Shown: positions 22,119-35,129 of the stretch, in pieces
Position numbering within the stretch: position 1 is the first letter of the stretch
Layout of the letters: each line of letters opens with the position of its first letter
Assembly (NCBI GenBank): GCA_030760725.1
Contig: JASWHV010000017.1
Coordinates: 4,876,959-4,940,958, forward strand
Reading direction: 5' to 3'
Length of the DNA: 64,000 nt
Source of the DNA: Neostapfia colusana
Lineage: Eukaryota; Streptophyta; Magnoliopsida; Poales; Poaceae
The notes under the pieces: model-generated
The model's database searches: none
What the model was told of the DNA's origin: nothing
Seen by the model: the letters and a program-made list of their open reading frames with translations, nothing else
Made by a program: the position numbers and the translations under genes

Positions 22119-23811
22119 CGTTGTGTTGTTGCACGCAGCACGCTTGCGCGCCAGCGACTGTCAAAGCGAGTGGGCAGCAGGGCGGCCGCGGAGGTGGAGT
22201 GGTGCACCGGAATCATATTTTTGCTTGGATGCGTATGCAGCTTAAACGCTGTCCACCAATTACTAATTCCATATATTTGATCAACAGGTTGAAAGTTGCA
22301 AGCTTATTAGTCCGGGTGAAGGGAAGGAATGAAATGACAAGCTTTCAGCTGTTGACTGTTCAAACTCACTAGCGGTTTGAATTTGACTTAAAAGGCTGTA
22401 GTTTTTTTCCGTGCTGTGTAGACTTCTCACAAGAGTAGTTAGTCTTTCTTTTTCCGTGTAGAATAGTTGTAGCAAAGTTCAAACTCCAAGTAGTAAGCTT
22501 GGAGTATTTATATTGTTTTGACCTCTGAAACAAATATTGCATTAGTTTGGAGCTTACTGTTTAATAATAGATACGTATATAGGCAAATTACTCCTCCGCT
22601 AGCTGAAGAAAGATCTATATACGGATGCTCTTTTTTGTCGAACTGAAAATGCTCGATCAAGAGCCCTCGGAGGTTGTTGAGATAGCTCATTGTTCTACGG
22701 ATCAAAATAAAGTTGCGCATGCTTTAGCGGCACAATATGTCTGCATGGAGTAGTGCATGGCCACTATGTGGCTCAATAGAGCTCATTCTACTGCCACGCG
22801 TCTGGTTTAGACAGATTGTGCCCCCATTTTGAGTATTATATCTCACTCTCTGTCAAAAAAAAACAGTACTACTAGAGGAAATTACTGGACCACGGCTAGA
22901 CGATCTTGAACATTGGGACTCCTTTTTCAATTTTAGTTTTTTTCCTGCTACTAGTGAGTGGAGAGTTCATGTGAAGTCGCTCACATTTTCACCGTGAGTA
23001 CCCGTGCGTGCGCGGCGGTGCTGTGGACCACCGGGGACGGAGCCCTACGCTACGGTTGTTGATATGGAGCGCGCGGCGCGCGTAGGGGTAGCATATCTAT
23101 ATCTTGGTGGAAGCGGAACGGTTAGCAAAGGCGCGTTGGGAGTTGCAGCCGCAGCAGGCACGCTCCAGGAAAAGAAATCCACGGGGGAGGCATGCCGTTC
23201 CATCGGCTGGCCGGGTTTTTACCGGCCTCGGCCTCGGCGCCGATCGCGCATATCGCTTCGTGCTGTCGTAATCCAACGCCGCAGATTTCCGCAGCGGATT
23301 CTTTGTGGCGCGGTGGCGGTCTGCTTGGTCTTTGTGGTTGCTGTGTTATCGCATCGCGTCGAGATGGTGGTAACCCTACGACATTTGCTTTTGAGTGTCC
23401 GGACATTAACCGGCCACGTATGCGCCATGGCCCGGCACCTCTCTCTTTGTGGATAATAAACAGCGAGAGGAAAGGGAAAGCCAAGCTATCTAGGGCACTG
23501 GCAGCGCCATGTGCTTCGTGTCAAGCCCTTACTGGCCCCCCCACTCTCCTAATTTTAATACCCTTATCTCCTGGACCAACCAACCCCACCACCATCTCGC
23601 AGCAAAAAACTAGCGCGCGCGGTCACTCACGCCAGCCGAGCTTAGCCAGGCCAGCGACGCCGATCAGCCAGAGCCAGCCGAGCTCGCACGTCGTCGTACG
23701 TTGCCAACTCCATCACCAGCGAGCCAGGACGACGAACCCTAGAGCCCTTCCCCCGGCGGCCGGATCGAGGGGCCCACCTGCCAGCCTGCCACGCCTGGCC
23801 CACCTCCACGC

Positions 23812-23818
23812 TATAAAT
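23812..23818 (+). promoter_or_regulatory. TATA box of the MIR156 gene
   Basis: TATAAAT lies about 210 bp upstream of the miRNA hairpin in a GC-rich promoter. MIRNA genes are transcribed by Pol II from TATA promoters. A TSS near 23845 (CTCGCCAAGCGACC) is inferred from spacing only. Confidence 0.65.
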
Positions 23819-24022
23819 CGGTGCGACCGGCAGGCGTTCCTCCTCGCCAAGCGACCAAAAATAGCTAGCTAAGGTCCAGTCTTTCTCGGCGTTCCGCCCG
23901 GCCGTGTGAGTCGCGCGAGGCGCTGAGGGGTGGGTTTTACCGGGTTGACCAGGTGAGGCCAGCCGGCCGGGAAGCGAGCGGCGGGCGGCGGTGCCGGCCG
24001 AGCGGGTTGGGCGGGCGCGCGC

Positions 24023-24109
24023 GCGGTGACAGAAGAGAGTGAGCACACGGCCGGGCGTGACGGCGAGTGCCGTCGCGGCCGCGTGCTCACTACTCTTTCT
24101 GTCATCCGC
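24023..24109 (+). ncRNA. MIR156: miR156 precursor hairpin
   Basis: The 5' arm contains TGACAGAAGAGAGTGAGCAC at 24027-24046, identical to the conserved plant miR156. The 3' arm (about 24085-24106) reads GCTCACTACTCTTTCTGTCA and pairs with it, leaving two one-base bulges. GCGG at 24023-24026 pairs with CCGC at 24106-24109, and an apical GACGGC/GCCGTC stem closes the loop, so the whole forms a single long fold-back. Known: miR156 guides cleavage and repression of SPL transcription factors and controls juvenile-to-adult phase change and branching in grasses. The transcript probably continues past the hairpin; GTACTG at 24345 and TTGTTGCAG ending near 24429 could bound a short intron. The exact family member cannot be named from the mature sequence. 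Confidence 0.95.
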
Positions 24110-27100
24110 TGGTTCTACCCCCCTCAGCTCATACCATACGACGGCGGGCTCTCGCTCACCGCCGGCCGGCGCCGGGCCCGCCGCCGCGACCGAGCGCCTC
24201 GATCTCTCGTCATCGATCGTGCATGACGTCGCGTGCGCCATGTTCTCTCTCTGGGATTCTGGGTCTCATCATCACCCACAAACCCGCCTTCTCTCTTCGA
24301 CTTCGGATTTGTTCGATCTTTCCGTCGTGCTAGCTTGCCTTCATGGTACTGTTTGATTTGATTGATGGGAACGGGGAACCGGTTTTCTCTGGATGGATAA
24401 GATCGAGGTTTTCGGCGTTTCTTGTTGCAGCTCTCTCTCTCCCTCTCCGTACTTGCTCGTGATGATTTCCCCTCCCAGACCGTGGGCATCCTCCCTGGCC
24501 TCGTACGACGCCCTGCCCTGCTCGTTCATCTTTTCCGAGGAGCCTATGCTATTAGGGGAAGTACCACCACAATTTTTAACTCCCTTTCTTGGGAAGGAAA
24601 TGCATCGTTTTTACTGTGCCGTTGATGGATCTTGGAACCCGGGACATGGTAGCAGAGTCGTACGTCCAAGGAATCTACCGGACGCATGGATCCGTGATTC
24701 CTCGACGGTTCTTTTGACTAGATCTGCTACTCCTCGTCCTTCCTTTTTTCGTTTTCAGGTCACCGTGAAGTCGTACGCGAGTTCAAGGGGAGCATGATGG
24801 AAAAGATGAACGAGGAAGAGATAGGAGCCAAAGGTCGGCAACGGAAACGCCGGCGATCGACAGATCTGGCGCTGCCGTTTATCATCGACCGGTCAGGTAT
24901 CGCCGACTACTGTCCTTTCCGTTCTCGAGAACTTACGCCTCGAATTGTCACGTCGCCGGTATTGGAAGCGGGAGTAATGGTGCAACGATGCGTTGTCCCT
25001 AATATGGCTCCGGAAATGTAGGATATAGTTGAACTAGCCACCGTTCCATTCATGGAGTCAGTACTCGTCCGAGAAGAATTCATCGTCGCACGTTTTGACT
25101 TTGCTGCTGGGTTTAGGAAGATTCTGATTCTCTCTGTACAAATTAAGTTGATATTCAAGATAAAATCTTTTGAAGGGAGCCACCTGAACAAACAAATCCT
25201 ATGAAACCTTCGCTAGCTAAATAGGTAGAGTTTATGATGGAATTGGATTGGGTTTTGGGATTAGCAGAATATCTCACAATTTTCTTTCTGAAATATCAAG
25301 CGATCCTGGAGATCGTTAATTTGTAGGTAAATACGTGCTACTTTCGTTGTAAATATTGAGGTTATTACAATTTTATGCACATGCCTCGACCTTCGTCCAG
25401 GACGTTTCAACACGTAAGCAAGCATTGAAGCTAGTAAAAACTGTTTTGGTTTAGTCACATTTCTAGTATAGGCTAGCTTTGGGACTTTTTATAACAATGT
25501 AGTTTCATGCTTTTAGTTTATGAATAGCAGTTACGTGAATACAATACACTGATTTTTAAAACAACATGATGACTTGGCTGTTCCAAATAAATGGCCTTTG
25601 CATCACATGTGTTCTTGGTTGAAATGTGTGACATAAGCGCATGCAATGTTCAGTCAAATAAGAGGGCAAGGTTATGTTAATATTTCTGTGGGTTTGAATA
25701 TGGAACTTCCAATCAGTTAGCTTGCTATATCGCATGCTTCCCGTCGCATGCATTTTTGTTGCTCTACTCGGTTCCAGTATAGTACTAGTTACATTTAATA
25801 GATCCTATTTTCGTAGATGATGATGGATCTTTAGTTTGTAATTGTCATATGGTAGTATCGTTGTGTTCCAGAAGGGGCCAAACCTTCGTTATGGATGCTC
25901 CCACTGATCCTCTACACATCATGTTCATCAGCTTTCCCAAGTTTAATTTCCGTATATAACCCTATCATCAAATTTAAAATTATCACTGCTTGAACCTTGC
26001 ATGGATATGCTTGCCAAACAAAATTTCCTAGTTCGTAGTACTTAGTAGATGAGCGAGACATTCTCTCTTTAATAACTGCTCGTATCATCTAATTTCTTAT
26101 GATTTTCTCCTTGTATATAGTTCACTCTTAAAAAATGAACTTACAAGAGACCACAGTATCAACTTGTCTGGTATGTGATAATGTCGTAGAATCTAGTATA
26201 AAACTTAACATGTAATTGTAGTGACTGTCTCTGACCACTGTAGTTAACATGGGGTCGTGCAAGATCGAAGGCTTTCGTAGAGGTATCCATTTTTATAGTA
26301 TCAAAGTGGTATGCATGTGTTATATTTAGTCTAAGCAACATACATATCAAATTCAGAAAAGAGCAAACATGTTTGGTTATGTTTAGGAAATATATGGTGA
26401 CTATATATACATATTAACTTATTAAATATCTCATCTCGTTACCTGTTTGATGTAAACATCAAGTTATAAAAATAATAATTAACATAAAAATAAATGAATC
26501 GTGTTTGATCATAAACAATTGATGTAAGTTTAGGTACCTAGAGCACGTACATGCAATCCAGAATTCTGCCTTTTCGGGTACCCCACACATGTAATCATGA
26601 AAACACACTGATCATATACAAGCTAAGGCAAACACATTCCTATTAACGGTGCATATACTGATGTTTCAATAAATCAGTATCTGTACTCGAACATGTACTG
26701 AAAAAACATACATGTCAAAACATACCACTGTATATTGACCAGGGAGAACGTATAATTTAAGGTTAGTGCTAATAGTGATTCTGAAACGTGAAATGGTATA
26801 CTACATTAGTACATCTATAGTTTAATATTCTATTACTAAACCACCATTTGTTTTTATATGTTTGCTGACATACAATAGAAGATATAACAATCACATTGCT
26901 TTTCATATTGTGAGTGTCATGCAAAAAGAAGAGTGTCGTAGTAGTTCATCTCATAATGCAAATTTGTTTTTGTTTATTAATTAAGTTTTTTGTGTGTCAC
27001 TGGTGCTGGACAAGTATTGCTCCTATTGCACAAGTAATGCCTATAGTGGGGTCCGTAGCCCCTAGTTCCTATAATTCAAGTGAGATGGACACGGATACTG

Positions 27101-28541
27101 TCCTTAATTAATTGTTTTATGAGAAATAAACCTAACGGTCGAGATGAAACCTGTGGCACGCACAATTTTTTTAGCCTTTTTTGGCTTGAATCCAGCATAA
27201 ATTTCAGAGTAGTTGGCTGTAGCTAAGTGAAATAGACCTAGGTCACCAATTATAATGCAGCGTGCTTGAATTAATCCAGGTATATCAACTATTGAGCATG
27301 ATCTTCCTGCATTAAGCTCTATAAACTGTACAATAGCATATCGTGCTAATAAGGTAGCATATCACCTGAGACAAGTGCATGCAGAGACTAGCCAGAAGCT
27401 TGCTAGCTACTAACATTTGGATATGTATCATGCGTGTTGCAGCAAAACATAACAACGTTATGCATCAGTGAATAAATAGCTTGTTTTTAAATTTAGGTAC
27501 TTTTGGTATAAATAGTCTCCCCGTGCATGATTCTGCTACTCATCGATGAGAGAGTCTATAGTGCCAATTAATTAAAGACAATCACAGTATAAATTAGGAA
27601 GGTTTATGAATTTCACTTATTATACATTCTATAATAATGAATGAAAATGCATATTTGAAGCTCAGTTTATGGATTGACTCTTATTCCTAAGCTTCATGGC
27701 CCATTACAGTTTTGACTTGTATGTTTCTGTTCTATCGTCCTGGTTTCCTTGCTAGCGTATTTTCATGTCGTTGCTGGTTTGGAAACGAAACATAGAATTG
27801 CCTTTTTCTGTAATGCTTGTAGTAGTAGATATAATAAACTGAATTAACTATTTCGGAAGTTAACTTCTCAACTTTTGATGTATTATGAACTCTGAAGTTG
27901 CTCTTTGTTTTTTTTTCAGTGGAATAAGGGACGTTTCCAATGTGAATTGTGATAAACTACTTACTAGTTTTTCTTTTGTTTTTTTATTGCTCTTTATCGA
28001 GATGGACCAAGCAGCATCTAGGTTTTCAGTAGTAGCTCTATATTTTTAGCTATCATTTGGACAGCTGGTCTTTAACTTAATTACCGCAGCTGATATTTCC
28101 ATCTGTTCATTTTTCAGCCACCAGAGGTGTTTAGGCGACAGGTATCATGATCATGGAACATTCACGGAACTGACGATCCCTGCAGCTGATGCATGTTGGA
28201 AATAGCTTCGGTTCGTATGACAGGACCGGGAATTGAGGAGCAATCTCGACATTGTTTTTACATGGCATATAACATACTGTACTCCTACTGCCCTAGCTAC
28301 ACGGATATAGATCTTCCGAAACTTGAAGTGCGGCGATGACGTCAAGTACAACCATGTAATCCACACGACTCAGATTCAGAGATTGTTTTGCCATGCGATA
28401 TCGGCTAGTTTATTCTCATTTGTATTTGCCGGATTCAGGCTAGTTTATTCTCATTTGTATTTGCCGGATTCTGAATCCGGGGTTCATTTCTTGACCTGCG
28501 AAGAGTTTGGATGCATGGTGGTTTGTATGAAATCTTATGTT
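24110..28541. other. MIR156 3' region followed by AT-rich intergenic DNA
   Basis: About 24110-24900 has CT-rich leader-like sequence and probably belongs to the pri-miR156 transcript (inferred). From about 25000 to 28540 the DNA is AT-rich. It has no ORF with a recognisable domain, no paired LTRs I could see, and no tRNA-like T-loop. A short direct duplication at 28403-28471 is listed separately. Confidence 0.5.
28403..28471. repeat. 35-bp tandem duplication
   Basis: A unit beginning GGCTAGTTTATTCTCATTTG and ending TTTGCCGGATTC occurs twice in tandem (28403-28437 and 28438-28471) with no mismatch apart from the final base. It is followed by the perfect palindrome CCGGATTCTGAATCCGG. It lies about 70 bp outside the left end of the CACTA element. 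Confidence 0.9.
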
Positions 28542-28935
28542 CACTCTGGATTGCCGTCAACATACGACGGCAGGTGTTTATATACGATGGTTTGTGCCCG
28601 TCGTATATATTTTGTCATATATATTAATTATATACGACGGCACCGTCGTATATAACAGTATATATACGACGGCCACTTATATATAACGGTCTGTTTCGTA
28701 GACTTGGGCCAGTGGGTCGCGGCTTTTATATACGACGGATGGGTCTTGTCTGTTGTATATAAGAGCTTATATACGACAACGGCTAGGTCTTGACTGTCGT
28801 ATGTAAGAGCTTATATACGACAGACTGGGCCCAGCCGTCGTATATAATTTAGTCTTATTTACGACGGCCCTATATAGCGACCGTTGTATATAAACTATAC
28901 AGTTTGTCGTATATAAGCTTTTCCAATTTTTTTTT
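28542..28935. repeat. Left subterminal repeat region of the CACTA element
   Basis: More than a dozen degenerate copies of TATACGACGG and its complement CCGTCGTATA are packed in about 370 bp, some as immediate inverted pairs. In En/Spm the equivalent repeats bind TNPA. The outermost 12 bp (CACTCTGGATTG) no longer match the canonical end except for CACT. Confidence 0.9.
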
Positions 28936-29446
28936 AAAAAACAGAAAATGGCTAAACTGGGTCGATGGTCAGCTACACATCCAAATCAATAGACAAAAAC
29001 AAAATAATTTGACATACAAAATCACAACAAGGTGCAATATTACACATCTACAATCACGAAGTCTGACATCCACATAATCAAAAACAAAATCACAAGTCTA
29101 TTGATTACTAGCCTCTCTACTACCTCCGAAAGCGAAGCAGTCATCCTGCCGCGGTGAACCTGGCGCCCTTAGCTGCGGCGATGGAGTTTGAGCCTCCGTT
29201 TCTAATCACTGCGAAACACAGTGATATATGTACAAATTTACAACGGTGTTCTCGTATTCAATTGTTTAGTTGAACTTAATGTAACTTCCTTTTGTACCTG
29301 TACTCCAAGAAACTGCTCCTGTGGTGGCGACGGCTGCAGCATGAACGGATGTGGCTGCCACAACGGTATCTGGATTTGTTGCCCTTACTGTCGAGCTAGC
29401 GCCTGTCATTTCAAACATTACAATTTATAACTAATTGAAATGCAAT

Positions 29447-31534
29447 TTAATTAAAGTATAATTGTATGTTTCTTACTTCCATTGTAGCTTGCATCTGTGC
29501 CATATAGATGCATGGTACGCCATGGCAGCCCTGTTGTTCTCTCGTTCTCTCGCCAAGGCCTCCTCCTGTCGAGCCAAGCTCTCCCGAAGTGCCATGACTT
29601 GAGATCTCTCTCGGTGACACGGCGGCTGGAGGAGTCTGCGCCAGCAGCCGAAGACTGCGAGGAGCTGCCTCTCGCAGGTCGTGCCTCCCTAGAGTTGACG
29701 ACTCCAGAGAATATGGCAAACCTACAAAAAAAAACGAATCAATTCAAGGTAAAATTAAATAATCTTGAATTGAAAACAATGAAAGTAAATGAATTCACCT
29801 TCCATGTGTTTTTCCACCTCCGCTTGCATACGCGGATTGAGGGTCGATGTTGGGTGAGTTTTCCCAATCGAACCCTTCGTCGTGTATGCTCACAACCTCT
29901 TGCCCATACCTAGTGTGAAAAACAATGAAATTATGTAATTTCAACAACATATATAGTGTCAACTAATTTGAGAGGTAATGAAACTTATCAGACGCTCCGC
30001 TGCGTACTGACTACACTGCTCCGGCTGAGAAGGGTCAGCGTGACCTCTCCTATAGACCACAGTAGCACTCGGTCGCAGACCGGTCTCTTTTTTTTAAACA
30101 TATGTTAGTACGAACAATACTACATTATTAATATAATAAAAACCACCAAAAAACTTACCATCCATTTAGCCATTCACACAAAACCTTGAACGCCCATATC
30201 GTGCTTCCCTCAGCTCCCTCTGGTATCTCGAGCCTTGTTGGACTTAGCGATGAACTCATCGTTAGCCCAATACCTACAAAGTGCTCGGTAATCTTCAGAT
30301 CGTCCCTCTAACCAAGAGACACTAACCTGCACACATGCATAGTTTATTAGATATTACTTAGCAAAATTAATGTGAATAATTTAAAAATTATGCAACTTAC
30401 CTCTACGTATTGCTCCTCCATCAAGTACGTGTCGGAGGCGTGTCTAAACGACCCAACCTCGTGGTCGTCGAGCTTCAAGTAGTCGTTAACTAATTGACTC
30501 CGAGCGTTCGAAAGCATTTGCATAACAAGCTTTCGAGCGTTTACTTCGAACACGGAGCGGGCGCGATGCATCTGCTCAGCCGAGTCCTCAAGACGGTACC
30601 TGAGCTGTAGTAAGCCAACAAAGTTCGACATATACACACATTAATATTTGAAGGAACATAAAGAATTGAAACTTCAAATATTTATAAAAGTTACTTACCC
30701 AAAAATCTGCCCACACGACTCACTGTAAGTTGTCGTTCTACGGGTCAAGAACGCACGCGTAGTCGTCCCACGACGTAGCTGCATGTCCATCGATCGCACC
30801 GGTGTAGTGCAGACGCACTAAGTTCCCGATGCAACTGTTCACCGTCTTGTGGTGTTTCTGCCTGTCGTACGAGAGGTCCTTCCAAGAACTAAAAAGACGT
30901 TTGTTAAGTCATTAAGTAAGATAATAGTATTTGAGAACAAATAGAAATGAATACTTTATTAATGTGTTACCTGTCTCCAACCGGACGAATAATTACCGAC
31001 TCTCTAGAAATCGGTGGAGCACCAACAAAGTTACTCCTTCTCGTACGTCTCCTCCGCTGCGACACCACGTCTGGTGACCTAGAAGGCTGGTCACCGGACG
31101 TGTCCTCGAGCTAGGTACCCTCGGGCTCGCTGGGCAGACTACCCTCGGGGTGGCTGCCGGAGGGCTGGCTGCGAGAGACCTGACTACCAGAGGGCTCGCT
31201 CCCCGAGGGCACGCTGCGCTGCGTACCCGTCTCCTGAGGTGCCGCTCTGGCCTCGGACTCATAGTCCGAATCAGACTACAATGGTAAAGTAAGTAAGTTA
31301 AATTAAAAAAATGATTTTAATAATTTTGTGCATTGTAGAAAAATTTACCTCTGCACACTGCAAACTAACAACCCTGTCCCGCAACTCTGGACACGCACTT
31401 AACAGCTGAGTGCGTCTGCTCCCGCTGTAAGTAGAACCGTAGAAGTAGTCGTCTATCTCCTGCGAGGGGAGGAAACCCCTCACACTCGGCGACTTCTTCC
31501 CCTTCGAACCCTTCGAACCCTTGCTTGACGACAT
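29447..31534 (-). pseudogene. TNPA-like (plant Ptta/En/Spm family) CACTA gene, degraded
   Basis: The second minus-strand gene of the element. A plausible first exon starts at ATG 31534 (MSSSKGSKGSKGKK, then LPSQEIDDYFYGSTY). Further open pieces follow at 30993-31262, at 30347-30637 (LEDSAEQMHRARSVFEV; SDTYLMEEQYVEV) and at 29447-29719. They are separated by AT-rich introns or by stops. The pattern of a Ser/Lys N-terminus, a proline-rich middle and a helical C-terminal region fits the second protein of grass CACTA elements, which binds subterminal repeats. I could not assemble one uninterrupted model, so it is called a pseudogene; missed introns could account for part of the breakage. Confidence 0.65.
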
Positions 31535-31737
31535 ACTAATCAGTTTAAAAAAACATTACCCGTAATCAGTTTCAAAAGTAATATAAGCGATAATTAATGT
31601 TACTTTCATTTAAAAGAACATTACTCGTAATCAGTTTCAAAATTCATCAACATCATGATAATCAAAATCACGATCATCAACATCGCGATCTGTCGTCTTG
31701 AGCAGTTTACGTTTCTGCTTTCGCATTGTAGATGTCT

Positions 31738-34700
31738 CTATATGTGTAACGTCTTGATGGATGTCTCTACACCAGGCTCGACGATAAAAAAGTCTATCAA
31801 CTCTTCGTCTTGGTAAACTTCTTCAGTGTCTCCACTATCATGATAACCATCATATCCAGGAGTATACAATCGCTCACGAGGATTCACTTTATATACCACC
31901 CACCAAGCGCTAAGTTTCTTACATGGATAAGATAGATAATACACTTGTTCCACTTGATGTGCAAGAACGTATGTATCTAAACCTCGTAAGCGTTCGTTGT
32001 GATTCACTTCCACCATGCCAAATTGATTTTCTCGAGTTCCATGATTGTTATCAAACCAATCACAATCAAAGAACACCACTCGAAGTTCTTTATTGCCAGC
32101 GAAAGTATATTCTAGAATTTTGTTAATTATTCTATAGTAATTGGTTTTTTTCCTTATGAGTCGATTGCTCTCGTCACAACTCCGCAATTTGATGTTGCTG
32201 CGAGAGGACGAAGAATTTCGAATTGAGTTGTACGGAATCGGAAGCCATTTACGTCATATCGACCATAGATTCTAACTTTCACTAATCCATAAGATAGTTG
32301 TCGTAAATCTTGTTGGATGTCGGTGTTCGCTAACACATAATCTCGAAACCAAGATAAGAAATTAGGCCCTCCATTAATTCCAGCCCGTCGCATCGTTTCT
32401 ACTTGCTTTCTCGTTGGTTGATGCTTATGTTTCGAGTTTTGATTGTGGAACTCGCTGTACACACAAAATATATGTGATCGACATTAGCATACATATATTG
32501 ATAAATACAATAATTATCATAAATGTAAGAGAAACACTTACTCGAAATATTTCTCCATGTCATCGATATTAGCATACATGTATAGTAAAGCAGAGTCATT
32601 TCTCCTTCAGTAAAATCGTATGTCGCGCTGCTGCCAACAGTAGTTCTCCTCGATTCAAAAATAGAGAGATCACTAACTGGTGGTTCGTCATCTACATTGT
32701 ATCACATTGCCGAAGTATTGATATTGTTTTCCTCTCAAAGTAGAAACTAGAAAAGTAATCTACTTCCTTTAGAGTAAATGCTTCGGCAATGCACCCTTCA
32801 ACCCTTGCTCTGTTGCCAACCATAGTTTTCAAATATCTCAATTCTTTTTCAATATGGTACATCCATTTATATTACAAAGGACCACCAACTTTTGCTTCGA
32901 ATGGAAGATGGATAAGAAGATGCTGCATTGGATTGAAGAAACCAGAAGGAAATATTTTTTCCATCTTACATAAAAGTACAGGTATCTCCTTCTCTAACTT
33001 CTCCATAATGTCTTTCGTTGTTTGTTTGGCACATAACTGCCTATAGAATAATGAGATCTCAGCTAACACCTTCCACACCGCATCATCCAGATATCCCCGA
33101 AATATAACAGGTAAGAGTCTTTCCATTATTATATGATAGTCATGACTCTTCAACCCAGTGAGCTTTCCCGTTTTAACATTCACGGCTCATCTCAGACTAG
33201 TAGCATAACCATCTGGGAATTTCAAAGTTTTCAATCATTACATAACTTGTTTTTTGTTATTAGGTCGAAGCACGAAAGAAGCACGTGACTTACCACTGCT
33301 TTCGATTACAAATATCGGTCAAATCCTTTCGAGGCTTTAAGTTGTCTTTCGTTTTGCCCGTGATATCCATGCACGTGTTTATGATACATTCGGTCATGTT
33401 ACGCTCTTGATGCATTACATCAATATTATGCATCAGTATCAATGACTTCACATATGGTAGCTCATAAACTCCACATACATGAGTCCAGTTGTGAACATTT
33501 TCGTAACCTACAAAGAATCCAGGGCGAGCTTCATCAGGGACTAGTGAGTCTAACACATCGGATACTTCACACCCGCTTAGTCATTTATGTGGTTCCTTAG
33601 TGACAACAGTATCTTTTCTGAAGACATTAATCTGTTGCCTGAATGGGTGGTTTCGAGAAAGCCAACGCCTATGACAATCAAAGTAGCTTATCTTGCCACC
33701 GTATGTAAGTCGAAAACACTCTCTGTCAGACGCACATATGGGACACGACAAACGACCATGTGTGCTCCATCCAGAAAACATGTCGTACGCAGGGAAATAA
33801 TGGACATACCACAAATAAGCAGCTCGAAGGTTGAATTTCTGCTTCTTGTAACAGTCATACGCTTCAACTCCAATCCACAACGTTTTCAATTCTTCAATCA
33901 ATGATTTCAACATCATTTCGATACGTGATCCCGGATGATCTGGTCCTGGTATAATGAGGCTAAGAAACATAAACTCGTACTTCATACAAAGAGAAGGTGG
34001 TAGGTTGTACGGAATAACAAAGACGGGCCAACAGGAGTATGGTGTGGCATTTGTACTGAAAGGTGAAAATCCATTCATCGCTAACTCGATGCGAACATTT
34101 CTCGCATCACTAGCAAAAGCAAGATCGAAAGAGTCCAAAGGCTTCCATGCATCACTGTCCGACGGATGAGTCAACACATTTTTGTTCTCACGCACACCTT
34201 CTTTGTGCCATCTCATGTGTCTGACAGATCTTTTTGAAAGAAACAGCCGCTTCAACCGAGGTGTCATAGGCAAGTAACGCAATTGCTTATGTGCAACTTC
34301 TGTCATTACTTTATCACCACCGTCATTGACAACTTCGACAAATCTCGATTTTGCACACTTTAAACAATACTTCTCTTTGTCATGCTCTTTTCAGAATAGC
34401 ATGCAGTTATCTGTACACACGTCAATTTTCTTATATTTCATACTCAGTCGAGATAGTAATTTCGTTGAGTGATACATATCTTTGGGCAGTTTATGAGGTT
34501 GTAGAAGAGCATCGCTGATAAGTTTTATCATATCATTATAGCAATTATTAGAGAAGAAATACTTAGATTTGATTGCCATAAATCTGGTCATGAAAGTAAG
34601 AAGAGTCATTTCAGTATGATCATGCAACACCTCTTCAGAAGCTTTCAACAGATTAAATAATGCATATGCCTCATTTGTAGGCGGATCCTCCGTTTGTATA

Positions 34701-34921
34701 TCTTGTAACATCTCATCAATCGTATCAACACCCGCATAATCATCATCATCATCTTCCACTACATGAACCACTCGAGGAGCACACTCGCCGTGGAAACTCC
34801 AGACCTCACAATATGGCATGTAACCGTTTCTGCACAAGTGTAATGGCAATGTCGTTTTGTTCAGAAACTTAGTATTCCGACATTTCGCACATGGACAACG
34901 AACTTTATCGGTCGTAGACAA
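31738..34921 (-). pseudogene. TNPD-like CACTA transposase, degraded
   Basis: ATG at 34921 opens the transposase-associated N-terminus (VRCPCAKCRN, LPLHLCRNGYM), followed by an acidic run (DDDDDYAG). After a TGA at 34391-34393 the frame continues into the tnp2 domain (RHMRWHKEGVRE, HPSDSDAWKPLDSFD, GPDHPGSR, LSCPICASD). It is cut again by a TGA (33581-33583) and goes off frame near 33290-33305. A DUF4218-like region follows (about 32872-33183: GLKSHDYHIIMERLLPV, FRGYLDD), then DUF4216-like pieces (about 31738-32462: VFFDCDWFDN, VEQVYYLSYPCKKLSAWWVVYKVNPR). This is the standard domain order of grass CACTA transposases. At least two stops and one frameshift make it inactive. Confidence 0.88.
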
Positions 34922-35129
34922 CGAGAACAGTCGATCAATAAAGTCGTCTGTCCTGGCATACCACTCATTTGAGTGACCAGTTGCCTTGTTTCAACCAGTA
35001 TACATCCAACTACGGTCTTCACTTATGTTTAACTCTGCAGTTTTAAGTCAAATAATTTATAGTTAGTTTATTATTTATTTATGTCACGAACCTATATCTA
35101 TTAGAAAGGATAGGTCCTAAACCCACCCA

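Larger units (their letters stand above)
19921..23811. other. Intergenic region, including upstream sequence of MIR156
   Basis: No supported coding gene. Frames such as 20461-20907, 21124-21606 and 23192-23872 are GC-driven, lack domains and overlap frames on the opposite strand. The stretch holds two microsatellites, listed separately. From about 23490 the sequence becomes GC/C-rich and grades into the MIR156 promoter. Confidence 0.5.

Noticed and set aside
23192..23872. 226-codon plus-strand ORF upstream of MIR156
   Set aside because: Covers the MIR156 promoter and TATA box; proline/serine low-complexity; a shadow of GC-rich promoter DNA.
23642..24241. 199-codon minus-strand ORF across the miR156 hairpin
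   Set aside because: Antisense to the hairpin and promoter; Arg/Pro/Ala-rich; explained by the structured, GC-rich precursor.
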